Source: an uncultured Alphaproteobacteria bacterium
GTDB taxonomy: Bacteria; Pseudomonadota; Alphaproteobacteria; Rhodobacterales; Rhodobacteraceae
Direction of reading: 5' to 3'
Length of the DNA: 62,789 bases
NCBI GenBank assembly: GCA_902611605.1
Contig: CACMAH010000008.1
Span: 1-62,789, forward strand
Below are positions 1 to 8,285 of this stretch, piece after piece; the stretch's first letter is position 1; each line of letters opens with the position of its first letter. The position numbers and the translations under genes were made by a program. The notes under the pieces were generated by a model. That model searched no databases. It saw only the letters and a list, made by a program, of their open reading frames with translations, and was not told where the DNA came from.

Positions 1-249
1 ATATTTTTGGATTTGTTTTATGAAGTTACATATCCAATTAGAGAAAAAAAAGTTTATAACTTTAACCAAGCAGATTTAATAACCAAAATTAAAAGTAATT
101 TTCAAGAATTTTTAAAATTTCAAAACAAATTACAAATTCCGTCATCTGATATCCTTTTTATTCAGAGGAAGATAGGTGGATTATTTCTTTTAGGAAAGCT
201 TTTAAAAGTTGAAATTGATCTGAATAGAATTTTAAAAAAATATATTTAA
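1..249 (+). CDS. C-terminal end of an ABC1/UbiB (AarF)-family kinase-like protein, cut by the left edge
   Basis: The reading frame is open from base 1 to the stop at 247-249, so this is the tail of a gene starting outside the window. A TTG at 7 is available but has no ribosome binding site. The 82 visible residues are rich in Lys and Ile. Near the end is a stretch reading LFIQRKIGGLFLLGKL, which resembles the conserved C-terminal segment of ABC1/UbiB/COQ8-family atypical kinases (hydrophobic-x-hRK-x-GG-x-FLL). That family supports ubiquinone biosynthesis or membrane lipid homeostasis. The catalytic part is not visible, so the family call rests on this one segment. It is followed after 73 bases by the SDR gene on the same strand. 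Confidence 0.5.
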   Translation: MFLDLFYEVTYPIREKKVYNFNQADLITKIKSNFQEFLKFQNKLQIPSSDILFIQRKIGGLFLLGKLLKVEIDLNRILKKYI

Positions 250-322
250 ATCTTAATTTTTTCTGAATATTCTTAACAAAACTAAAATATTATACTGCTC
301 GTAATTAATTTTGGAGGAAATT

Positions 323-1111
323 TTGTTTAATTTAAAAGGAAAGGTTGCTCTGGTAACAGGAGTTGGAAGTCCTGAAGGGATTGGTTTTGCCTCGGCAAAA
401 TTATTAGCAAAAGCAGGAGCTAAAATCTTTATTACCTCTACCACTAAAAGAATCCTTGAAAGAGAAAAAGAACTTAAATCATTGTTTGGCAATGATAATA
501 TATCTTCATTAGAAGCAGATCTAACAGAAGAAAATCAAGTTTCAAATCTTTCAAAAATAGTAATAAAAAAATTTAATCAAATTGATATACTAGTTAACAA
601 TGCAGGTATGGTTCAGATTGGAAATGACCAACCAACAAAGAAATTTATAGAGCACTCATTGGAAAGCTGGAATTATGGTATTGACATAAATTTAAAGAGT
701 ACTTTTTTGGTTACCCGTTATATTTTACCTTATTTAAAAAAACAAAAATTTGGTAGAATTATAAATATTTCCTCTGTAACTGGACCAATTGTTGGAATAA
801 GTGGAAGTACAGTTTATGGTTCAGCAAAGGCTGCTATGTTAGGATTAACTAGATCTTTGGCAATTGAAGAAGGAAAAAATGGTATAACAGTAAATTGTGT
901 AGGTCCAGGATGGATTAAGACTGGTTCTAGTAGTGAGGAAGAAATTACTGCAGGACAATTTACTCCTATAGGAAGACCAGGTTTCCCTGAGGAAATTGGT
1001 CATACTGTTGTATTTTTAGCGTCCAAAGAAGCTAGCTATATTACAGGACAGATAATTTTTGTTGATGGTGGCAATACAATACAAGAGTATAAAGTTGAAT
1101 TAGGTAGATAG
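323..1111 (+). CDS. Short-chain dehydrogenase/reductase (SDR)
   Basis: A classical SDR of about 262 residues, probably a cytosolic NAD(P)-dependent oxidoreductase. The cofactor motif near residues 12-21 is TGVGSPEGIG, a TGxxxGxG variant with two extra residues. NNAG lies at about 92-95, ISS at about 149-151 and the catalytic YGSAK at about 165-169; PG near 200 and the C-terminal ITGQ...VDGG are also typical. I start it at TTG 323 because GGAGG at 313-317 lies 5 bases upstream; the longer frame from TTG 311 would contain that ribosome binding site. The substrate cannot be read from the sequence. The nucleoside importer genes start 89 bases downstream, so it may or may not belong to that module. 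Confidence 0.88.
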   Translation: MFNLKGKVALVTGVGSPEGIGFASAKLLAKAGAKIFITSTTKRILEREKELKSLFGNDNISSLEADLTEENQVSNLSKIVIKKFNQIDILVNNAGMVQIGNDQPTKKFIEHSLESWNYGIDINLKSTFLVTRYILPYLKKQKFGRIINISSVTGPIVGISGSTVYGSAKAAMLGLTRSLAIEEGKNGITVNCVGPGWIKTGSSSEEEITAGQFTPIGRPGFPEEIGHTVVFLASKEASYITGQIIFVDGGNTIQEYKVELGR

Positions 1112-1200
1112 TAGTTAATATTTGATTTTATTTGATTGCTTTTTTACTTTTTTGAAATTAGCATCTTATTTGATAATTACTACTTTAATGAGGTTTTTTT

Positions 1201-2211
1201 ATGATTAAACGTTTGGCTTTCAATTTAGGTATTTTATCTTTTTTATTCACTTTTTCAGCTCAAATAAGTTTAGGCAAGGATTTCTTTGTTTATGTTTCAC
1301 CAGATCCTATTGGGGTAAATGCTTTTTTACAAATGGGCAAAACTGGTACGGAAGCAGCTGCAAAAAAATTTGGAGCTGACGTTCAAACTTATGAAAGTAG
1401 TACTGCTGCTGCAAGAAGAGAAAATGTTGAAGCAGCTTTAAATGAGGGCGCAACGTTAATAGTTTTACTTGGTTTCGAATTTAACGATATTGTAAATGAA
1501 TTGGCACCTACTGCACCTGATGTTCAGTTTTTAATTGTTGATCAATGTATACAAAACCAACCTCCCAATGTTCATTGTGCTGTTTTTAGAGAATATGAAG
1601 CAAGTTATTTGGTTGGTATTGCAGCAGGTATGATGACTAAAACTAATAAAATAGGAGTAGTTGGGGCTTTAGATATCCCATTTTTACACAGATATACTGA
1701 CCCCTATGCAGATGGTGCTAAAGCTATTAATCCAAATGTTGAAGTAGAAACTAGATGGGTGGGAGGCGATAATCCGTTTGGAGATCCTGTAAGGGCCAAA
1801 GAACAAGCCCTAGCAATGTATAGTGCAGGATCTGATATAATTTTTACTGCAACAGCAGGAGGAGATTTTGGAGTATTTGAAGGAGCACAAGAAAACAATT
1901 TTAAAGTTTTATCAGTTGATGTAAACAGGTGTGTAAATGCACCAGGATATATTATTGATAATACTTTAAAGGGCGTTGACGCGGCTATTTTAAATTCAGT
2001 AGAAGTTATTAAAAATGGAGCAGAAGCAAGTTTTACTGCTGTGGGTTTAAAAGAAGGTGGTATGGGTCTTATGGCTTTAAAACCCGATATGTTAGAGAAA
2101 AGCCAATGTTTGATTGCAGAACAGAAAAAAGTATTAGACGAAGTAAGAAAGGCTGCTGAAAAAATAATGAACGGATCTCTTGAAATTAAAGACCCTATGT
2201 TTGCAAATTAA
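1201..2211 (+). CDS. BMP-family ABC transporter substrate-binding protein (nucleoside type)
   Basis: A periplasmic solute-binding protein of 336 residues in the BMP/PnrA (Med) family, whose known members bind purine nucleosides. The N-terminus is a Sec signal peptide: basic MIKR, then a hydrophobic stretch, with likely cleavage near residue 25. The mature part begins FVYVSPDPIG and contains family blocks such as LGFEFND, VHCAVFREYEASYLVGIAAG and IIFTATAGGDFGVFEGA. The ATG has a good ribosome binding site (ATGAGG at 1188-1193). It is the first gene of a transporter set followed by a double ATPase and two permeases. The nucleoside assignment is supported by the downstream deaminase and nucleoside phosphorylase genes. 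Confidence 0.92.
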   Translation: MIKRLAFNLGILSFLFTFSAQISLGKDFFVYVSPDPIGVNAFLQMGKTGTEAAAKKFGADVQTYESSTAAARRENVEAALNEGATLIVLLGFEFNDIVNELAPTAPDVQFLIVDQCIQNQPPNVHCAVFREYEASYLVGIAAGMMTKTNKIGVVGALDIPFLHRYTDPYADGAKAINPNVEVETRWVGGDNPFGDPVRAKEQALAMYSAGSDIIFTATAGGDFGVFEGAQENNFKVLSVDVNRCVNAPGYIIDNTLKGVDAAILNSVEVIKNGAEASFTAVGLKEGGMGLMALKPDMLEKSQCLIAEQKKVLDEVRKAAEKIMNGSLEIKDPMFAN

Positions 2212-2226
2212 TTTTAATTAAATTTG

Positions 2227-3747
2227 ATGAAAATATCTCTAAGGGATATCACTATTGATTATGATAATCTTAGAGCTATTGATGATTTATCTCTAGAATT
2301 TCATGAAGGTGAGATTCATGCTCTTGTAGGTGAGAATGGAGCTGGTAAAAGTTCTTTAATGTCAGTACTTTATGGCTTGAATTTGAATTATTCTGGGAAA
2401 ATCTTATTTAATGACAAAGAAATATTTTGGTCCTCCCCAAAAGATGCAATCCAACATGGAATAGGAATGGTACATCAACACTTTATGTTGATTGATGAAT
2501 TATCTGTATTAGAGAATATAATTTTGGGTTACGAACTAGATGATGCTCTAGGTTTTATAAACTTTGCAAAAATTCAAACAGAGATAAAGGCTTTACTTAA
2601 ACTTTATGATATAAATATGAACCTCAGTGAACTGGTAACGAATTTATCAGTAGCTCAGAAACAGATGGTTGAAATAATTAAGTTGTTATATCGTAATGCT
2701 AAGGTCCTTATTCTTGATGAACCAACTGCTGTCTTGACACCTAATGAAACAGAGATTTTTTTTAAAACATTAAGAAATTTTAGACTAGAAAAAAAAATTA
2801 TAATATTAATTACTCATAAAATTGATGAAGTCATGTCAATAAGTGATCATGTGTCAATTTTGAGAAATGGAAAATTAATTAACAGCAGTAAATTAAAACA
2901 AACTACTAAGAAAAAAATTGAAGAGCAAATTGTTGGAAAAAAACTACCCAAATTAAATGTAAGAAGAGTAATAATTGAAGAACAAAAAATACTTGAAGTA
3001 AACTCATTAAGACTTTCAACAAGATTTTCTCACAGTCAACCAATTGATTTATTTATAAAGCAGGGTGAAATTTTAGGAATTGCAGGGGTATCAGGTAATG
3101 GGCAAAATGAATTAATTGAATCAATTCTAGGTGTCAGAAAAGTATTAAGTGGAAGTATAGAATATCTTCAAGAGGATATAACTCATAAAAGCACTCGATA
3201 TAGACGTATTAAAGGTATTTCTTTTATTCCTCAAGATAGAAGAAAAGATGGTTTAGCTATAAAATCAAAAGTATGGGAAAATGTAATTACTATAAATTTA
3301 AGTGACCAAAAATTTAGTATTGGTCCTTTTGTTAAAAAAAAATCAATAAAAAATTATGCTAATCAACTTATTAATGAATACTCAATAAAAGTAGATAATC
3401 TAAACAGTTCTGTATTAACTATGTCTGGTGGAAATATGCAAAAACTAGTAGTAGCCAGAGAACTTTCTAATAACTTTCCTTTAATTATTATTGAAAATCC
3501 TACCTGGGGTATTGATGTAGGTTCAATTGCTTTTATTCATCAAAAAATTCTTGATATAAAGGCAAAAGGGGCTGCTATCTTACTTGTTTCAAACGAGCTA
3601 GATGAAATAGAAGTTCTAGCAGATAGTGCAGTGGTAATGTATGAAGGAAATATCTCAAAAAGGATTACAAAAGATATAAAATTTAGAGAGAATATTGCAT
3701 CTAAAATGCTTTCAGGGGTTCATTTTACTGAAAATATTAATGGTTAG
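2227..3747 (+). CDS. Nucleoside-type ABC importer ATPase with two ABC domains
   Basis: A cytoplasmic energising subunit of 506 residues with two tandem ABC domains, as in the YufO/NupO type that partners BMP proteins. The first domain has Walker A GENGAGKSS (about 35-43), a signature diverged to LSVAQKQ (about 140) and Walker B VLILDEPTA (about 160). In the second domain the P-loop is degenerate (GVSGNGQNE, no GKS/T), the signature MSGGNMQK is good, and Walker B is IIIENPTWG with Asn where Asp is usual. This asymmetry is normal for sugar and nucleoside importers of the class. I start at ATG 2227; a TTG immediately upstream is in frame. It lies 15 bases after the binding protein gene and 5 bases before the first permease. 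Confidence 0.93.
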   Translation: MKISLRDITIDYDNLRAIDDLSLEFHEGEIHALVGENGAGKSSLMSVLYGLNLNYSGKILFNDKEIFWSSPKDAIQHGIGMVHQHFMLIDELSVLENIILGYELDDALGFINFAKIQTEIKALLKLYDINMNLSELVTNLSVAQKQMVEIIKLLYRNAKVLILDEPTAVLTPNETEIFFKTLRNFRLEKKIIILITHKIDEVMSISDHVSILRNGKLINSSKLKQTTKKKIEEQIVGKKLPKLNVRRVIIEEQKILEVNSLRLSTRFSHSQPIDLFIKQGEILGIAGVSGNGQNELIESILGVRKVLSGSIEYLQEDITHKSTRYRRIKGISFIPQDRRKDGLAIKSKVWENVITINLSDQKFSIGPFVKKKSIKNYANQLINEYSIKVDNLNSSVLTMSGGNMQKLVVARELSNNFPLIIIENPTWGIDVGSIAFIHQKILDIKAKGAAILLVSNELDEIEVLADSAVVMYEGNISKRITKDIKFRENIASKMLSGVHFTENING

Positions 3748-3752
3748 GGCTT

Positions 3753-4814
3753 ATGAAAAGTAAAGAAATTTTAAAAATCCTTCATCCAACTATAGAAATT
3801 TTTTATGCATTTTTTTCAATTTTTATCTTAATTTTTTTATTACTTTACTTATCAGATGCTAATTTTTCACTCGCATTTAAAGGATTTGTCAATAGTTCAA
3901 TCGGTGGTAGAAACAACGCCTATCTATTTTCCACATTTTCAAAAATGGCATTAATTAGTGGTATGGCGATAGCTGCTCTTGTGGCGTTTAGAGGTGGCCT
4001 TTTTAATATTGGAGGAGAAGGGCAATTAGTAGTTGGGGGGTTTGCATGTGCTTTTACAGGGTTGTTAGTAAGTGATTTTGGTTTTATTGGTATATTAATT
4101 TCAATAGTAAGTGGAATGTTAGCTGGAGCTACTTGGGCTTTATTAAGTGGTTTTCTTACCGTGTATATGGGTGTTCCTCTTTTAGTTGGCTCGTTGCTTT
4201 TAAATTATCCTGCTCGTTTTATTACTTCTTATTTAGTAAGCCATCCATTTAGGGATGTACAATCTGGATTGCCTCAAACATTTTTATTATCCAAAAATAT
4301 TTGGCTACCTTATTTTCCAAATACTCGACTTGATTTAGGGATTTTGATTATTTTTTTTGTTTATGTTATTTGTTTAATTATTTTCTATAATACTAAACAT
4401 GGTTATCATTCGAAGAATATGGGCCACTCTCTGAGCTATGTAAAGTTATCTGGTCTTCCAACAAAAAAAATAGTTTTTAATACACTGGCACTTTCTGGTG
4501 CGATTGCGGGAATTGTAGGAAGTATTGCTGTTTTAGGTATACATCATAGGTTCACAGATGGGATGTTAGTTCAACCTCTTTATGCTTGGACTGGTATTAT
4601 AGCTGCCCTATTAGTTAACCTCAATCTTTGGTTTGTTCCCTTAGCTGGATTCTTCTTTGCAGCAATATATACTGGTGCTGCTGGTATGGAAAGAATAGCT
4701 CAAGTCCCAAAAGAAATAGCCACTGTTATTCAAGCAGTTATTATTCTTTTTGTCGTTGGTAAGTTAGGCAGCTTAACTAATTTATCCTCTAGTAAAGGTG
4801 ATAAAGATGACTGA
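3753..4814 (+). CDS. Nucleoside-type ABC importer permease, subunit 1
   Basis: An inner-membrane permease of 353 residues, COG4603/YufP-like (BPD_transp_2 family). It has an N-terminal hydrophobic helix at about 20-35 and eight or more further hydrophobic segments. The family loop FRGGLFNIGGEGQLVVGG is at about 80-97, and GxxPTKKIVFNTLALSG, which probably contacts the ATPase, follows around 230. It is tightly spaced with its neighbours: 5 bases after the ATPase stop, and its last codons overlap the start of the second permease. The two permeases are expected to form a heterodimer. Confidence 0.92.
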   Translation: MKSKEILKILHPTIEIFYAFFSIFILIFLLLYLSDANFSLAFKGFVNSSIGGRNNAYLFSTFSKMALISGMAIAALVAFRGGLFNIGGEGQLVVGGFACAFTGLLVSDFGFIGILISIVSGMLAGATWALLSGFLTVYMGVPLLVGSLLLNYPARFITSYLVSHPFRDVQSGLPQTFLLSKNIWLPYFPNTRLDLGILIIFFVYVICLIIFYNTKHGYHSKNMGHSLSYVKLSGLPTKKIVFNTLALSGAIAGIVGSIAVLGIHHRFTDGMLVQPLYAWTGIIAALLVNLNLWFVPLAGFFFAAIYTGAAGMERIAQVPKEIATVIQAVIILFVVGKLGSLTNLSSSKGDKDD

Positions 4815-5718
4815 AATTTTTGATCCTGAGTTTTTTTCATCAATAGCAAGGTTAACTACCCCAATATTACTCGCTGCATTAGGGGGATCAATTTGTCATA
4901 GAGCAGGTATTTTTAATATAGGGTTAGAGGGATTTATCTTATTAGGGGCTTTTATGGCAGTGTTAGGTTCCTTTTTTGCCAATAGTGCATTTGTAGGTGC
5001 TTTAACTGCTGTATTTGGAGGATTATTCTTATCTATAATTTTTGCAGAATTCCATTTGAGAAGAAAAGGAGATCCAATAGTCATTTCTATAGCTATAAAT
5101 ATATTAGCTCTAGGTTTATCAACCTATCTTTTAAGGTCTATTTTTAAAGTAAGTGGGGTATTCAGTCATCCTGAAATAGAAAAAATACCACATATTCAAC
5201 TACCTATCATTGAAAACGTAAAGATTTTAGATCTTTTAATAAATGATCAGAGCATTTTATTTTATTTATCAATAGTTATTGTGTTTATACTGCATTATTT
5301 TCTAAAATACCATAAATTCGGATTATGGATACGTGTGGTAGGAGAAAATCCTGAGGTATTGAAATCTTCAGGAATTAATCCCGTTAGGATTAAATTTTTA
5401 GTTCTTTTATTGTGTGGTCTTTTATGTGGATTGGCTGGTGCTCAATTATCAATTTCGAATGTGGGTTTATTTGTAGAAAATATGAGTGCTGGAAGGGGAT
5501 GGATAGCAGTAGTTGCAGTATTACTCTGCGGAGGAAGGCCTATTCCATTATTCTTATTAATTATTTTATTTGGTTTGGTAGATAGTCTCTCTCTCAGAAT
5601 TCAAGGTTTAGGTTTGCCTCAACAAATTACAGAACTTTTACCATATATTGTCTGTCTTGCCGTTTTGATAATTGTTTCATATAAAAAATTAAGGACTTTT
5701 TCTAGAATAATTTATTAA
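4807..5718 (+). CDS. Nucleoside-type ABC importer permease, subunit 2
   Basis: The second permease (about 303 residues, COG1079/YufQ-like), with the family signature CHRAGIFNIGLEGFILLGAF near residues 31-50 and about eight hydrophobic segments. I choose ATG 4807, which overlaps the stop of the previous gene by 8 bases and has AAGG at 4794-4797 ahead of it. A GTG at 4798 in the same frame would extend it by three residues. The short overlap suggests translational coupling. It ends 16 bases before the deaminase gene, which continues the same operon. Confidence 0.92.
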   Translation: MTEIFDPEFFSSIARLTTPILLAALGGSICHRAGIFNIGLEGFILLGAFMAVLGSFFANSAFVGALTAVFGGLFLSIIFAEFHLRRKGDPIVISIAINILALGLSTYLLRSIFKVSGVFSHPEIEKIPHIQLPIIENVKILDLLINDQSILFYLSIVIVFILHYFLKYHKFGLWIRVVGENPEVLKSSGINPVRIKFLVLLLCGLLCGLAGAQLSISNVGLFVENMSAGRGWIAVVAVLLCGGRPIPLFLLIILFGLVDSLSLRIQGLGLPQQITELLPYIVCLAVLIIVSYKKLRTFSRIIY

Positions 5719-5734
5719 GTTAAGGATTATTTAA

Positions 5735-7051
5735 ATGTATGACTTATTACTAAGTGGTGGAACTATAATAACTTGCAATAATTCATTCGATATTATTGAA
5801 GATGGTATTATTGGTATCAAAGACAATAAGATATCACTTATTGAAAGTAAAAAAGAAAATATAAATAATTTACCAGAATCCAAAGAGTACATTGAGCTTG
5901 ATAACGAAATAATCATTCCTGGTTTAATAAATGCACATTGTCATGCTGCTGATAGCTTGTTTAGAGGATTGGTTGAGAATTTATCTCTTGAAGACTGGTT
6001 GCAAGAAGTTTGGAAAGCTGAAAAAGCTATTTTAAATCCTGAAACAACATTGTTAGGATCTTATTTAGGCCTAGCAGAAAATTTATTGGCAGGTGTTACT
6101 ACAGTTGTAGATATGTTTTGGTATCCTTTTGAAACAGCTAATGCCTCGTTAGATTTAGGATTAAGACTTTGTACAGGAGGGATTTTTATAGACTTTCCAG
6201 GAGTAGGTGGTAGAACTCATGAACAGTATTTGGTTGAGGCTTCAGATTTTTGTTCTAAATTTAATAATTCAGAATTTATTATACCAGCTGTAATGCCACA
6301 TGGATCATATACAGTTGGACCAGAGCATTTACAAGAAGCTAAAAAAATCGCTAGTGATTTTAAAGCTATTTTTTCAATTCATGCTGCAGAGACTATCTTT
6401 GAGCAAAAAGACATTAAAAGCAGATATGGAAATACAGTTATTAGGCACCTAGATAAATTAGGTTTATTAGATGAAAAAGCATTATTAGCGCACTGTGTAC
6501 ATTTAGATAATGGAGAAATGGATATTATTAAAGCAACTAATTCTGTAATTGCACATAATCCGTTGTCAAATTTGAAATTAGGTTCTGGAATAGCGCCTAC
6601 ATTAGATTTTCTTGAAAAAGAAATTAATGTAACATTGGGTACAGATGGAGCAATAAGTGGAAATGATCTTGATATGTGGTTAACAATGAGGCTTGCGGCT
6701 ACCTTGCCAAAGGGAAAATTAATGAAGCCTGATATAGTAACTGCTAAAGATGTGTTTCAGATGGCAACGATTAATGGAGCTAAAGCATTAGGTAAAAGTT
6801 CTGAAATAGGAAGTTTAGAAATTGGAAAACAAGCAGACATGGTTATAATTTCTACTAATTCATTACATGCAGTACCGTTGTTTGATCCGTTAACACACTT
6901 AGTTTATTCTTGTTCAAAATCTGATGTTAAACATGTTTATATTGCTGGCAAACAATGTGTTAAGGATGGCTCAATTATAAATTTTGACATTGAAAATATT
7001 ATCAAAGAAGTCAGAAAATTAAAAATGCCAACTTTAAATTCTTTATTATAA
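5735..7051 (+). CDS. Amidohydrolase of the MtaD/TRZ-ATZ group, probable nucleoside deaminase
   Basis: A cytosolic metal-dependent amidohydrolase of 438 residues. The metal site is complete: NAHCH at about 67-70 (H68, H70), SIHAAE with H216 and E219, LAHCVH at about 252-256, AHNP near 274 and LGTDG with D304. The closest resemblance I recognise is to 5-methylthioadenosine/S-adenosylhomocysteine deaminase (MtaD), e.g. the SNLKLGSGIAP block. The enzyme would deaminate an adenine nucleoside to the inosine form. AAGGA at 5722-5726 gives a normal start. Its position between a nucleoside importer and a phosphorylase of 6-oxopurine type supports this. Alternatives are 8-oxoguanine or guanine deaminase, which are relatives in the same superfamily. 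Confidence 0.82.
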   Translation: MYDLLLSGGTIITCNNSFDIIEDGIIGIKDNKISLIESKKENINNLPESKEYIELDNEIIIPGLINAHCHAADSLFRGLVENLSLEDWLQEVWKAEKAILNPETTLLGSYLGLAENLLAGVTTVVDMFWYPFETANASLDLGLRLCTGGIFIDFPGVGGRTHEQYLVEASDFCSKFNNSEFIIPAVMPHGSYTVGPEHLQEAKKIASDFKAIFSIHAAETIFEQKDIKSRYGNTVIRHLDKLGLLDEKALLAHCVHLDNGEMDIIKATNSVIAHNPLSNLKLGSGIAPTLDFLEKEINVTLGTDGAISGNDLDMWLTMRLAATLPKGKLMKPDIVTAKDVFQMATINGAKALGKSSEIGSLEIGKQADMVIISTNSLHAVPLFDPLTHLVYSCSKSDVKHVYIAGKQCVKDGSIINFDIENIIKEVRKLKMPTLNSLL

Positions 7052-7052
7052 G

Positions 7053-7886
7053 TTGAGAGACAGCTTGGAAAATAACTTAATTAATGAAGCTATAGATAAA
7101 ATCAAATCACTTAAGGTTGATATTCCAAATATTGCTATAGTTCTTGGATCTGGTTTAGGAAATTTCATTCATTGGATTGAAAACCCTACATTCGTTAATT
7201 TTGAAGAAATTCCTGGATTTCAAGCTTCAACAGCTCCATCGCATGGTGGTAAATTAATTTTTGGAACATTTAAAGGAGTTAATTTATGTTTAATGCAAGG
7301 TAGACTACATTTATATGAGGGATATAGTGCAAATCAGGTAACTTTCCCAATAAGAGTAATGAGGAGGTTAGGAGCTAAGAATTTATTTATTACTAATGCA
7401 GCTGGATCATTAAATAAAACTTATCAACCAGGTGATATTATGTTGATAACTGATCATATAAATTTTACTGGAGAAAACCCCTTAATTGGTAAAAATGACA
7501 ATACCATTGGAGAAAGATTCCCAGATATGTCTAATGCATATTGTAATAGTTTAAGAGAGCTTTCTGTTAAAATCTTAAAAAAGAACAATATACAGTTTGT
7601 CCAAGGTATTTATGCAGGAATTAAAGGACCATCACTTGAAACTTCAGCTGAAAGGAGATTTTTAAATATAGCAGGTGCTGATGCAGTTGGGATGTCTACA
7701 GTATTAGAAAATATATCTGCCATCCATTGTGGTTTTAAAGTATTAGGAATTTCGGCTATAACTAATTCGGCAACAGGTGGGAAAGATCAACAACCAGACA
7801 ATATGGACGATATATTTTATTTTGCTGAAATAGCAGGAAAAAAAATTATTCAATTATTAGAGAAGTTAATTCCAGAGATAAAATAG
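7053..7886 (+). CDS. punA: Purine-nucleoside phosphorylase
   Basis: A trimeric-type (PNP-II) purine nucleoside phosphorylase of about 277 residues. It cleaves inosine or guanosine with phosphate to the free base plus ribose-1-phosphate. Family blocks are present in order: LGSGLGNF, GFQASTAPSHGG (phosphate site), GRLHLYEGY, NAAGS, ETSAERRF (the Glu that reads the base), VGMSTVLE and AITNSATGG, whose Asn is typical of 6-oxopurine preference. The start is uncertain: TTG 7053 begins one base after the upstream stop, and TTG 7065 has GAGAGA 4 bases before it. Directly following the deaminase, it would complete the route from adenosine-like nucleoside to hypoxanthine. Confidence 0.92.
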   Translation: MRDSLENNLINEAIDKIKSLKVDIPNIAIVLGSGLGNFIHWIENPTFVNFEEIPGFQASTAPSHGGKLIFGTFKGVNLCLMQGRLHLYEGYSANQVTFPIRVMRRLGAKNLFITNAAGSLNKTYQPGDIMLITDHINFTGENPLIGKNDNTIGERFPDMSNAYCNSLRELSVKILKKNNIQFVQGIYAGIKGPSLETSAERRFLNIAGADAVGMSTVLENISAIHCGFKVLGISAITNSATGGKDQQPDNMDDIFYFAEIAGKKIIQLLEKLIPEIK

Positions 7887-7889
7887 AAA

Positions 7890-8261
7890 ATGAGCCCACC
7901 TAATTCAATTAAGAAAAAAAAACTAGATAAAGAATTTTGGACAGAGGAAGGTTGCTTTATTACAGAATTATTGAATGATGCTAAATCTCCCAATTTATCT
8001 ATTGCTCTTGCTAGAGTTGAGTGTGAGGTTACTACACAATTACATTTACTTAGAGGCGTAGAGGAGACTTATATCATAAAAAAAGGATTAGGTTTGTTAG
8101 AAATTGATGGTAAGAAAACTAAAGTAAAAGAAAATGACACTATTTTGATTAAAGCTAATCAAAGTCAAAGAATAACCAATATTGGAAAAAGTGATTTAGA
8201 GTTTTATTGTATATGTACTCCCCGTTTTTATCCTGAATGTTACATTAATCTTGAAATTTAA
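7890..8261 (+). CDS. Small cupin-domain protein
   Basis: A single-domain cupin of 123 residues. HLLRGVEETYIIKKG near residues 51-65 is a recognisable first cupin motif, and the second half (ENDTILIKANQSQRITN) carries Gln where a metal-binding His is often found. Metal binding may therefore be altered. The last 15 residues (PRFYPECYINLEI) are typical of small cupins annotated only as 'cupin 2'. It starts 3 bases after the nucleoside phosphorylase and so is probably in the same transcript. The role is unknown; sugar isomerisation or a regulatory function in nucleoside use would be guesses. Confidence 0.8.
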   Translation: MSPPNSIKKKKLDKEFWTEEGCFITELLNDAKSPNLSIALARVECEVTTQLHLLRGVEETYIIKKGLGLLEIDGKKTKVKENDTILIKANQSQRITNIGKSDLEFYCICTPRFYPECYINLEI

Positions 8262-8285
8262 CTTATTGTTAAAATTATAAAAAAA

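Noticed and set aside
311-322. TTG 311 as the SDR start
   Set aside because: It would put the strong GGAGG ribosome binding site inside the gene; TTG 323 has it at 5-base spacing.
7053-7064. Choosing between TTG 7053 and TTG 7065 for the nucleoside phosphorylase
   Set aside because: Both are plausible (coupling to the upstream stop versus a GAGAGA ribosome binding site); the sequence does not decide, so I kept the longer frame and noted the alternative.
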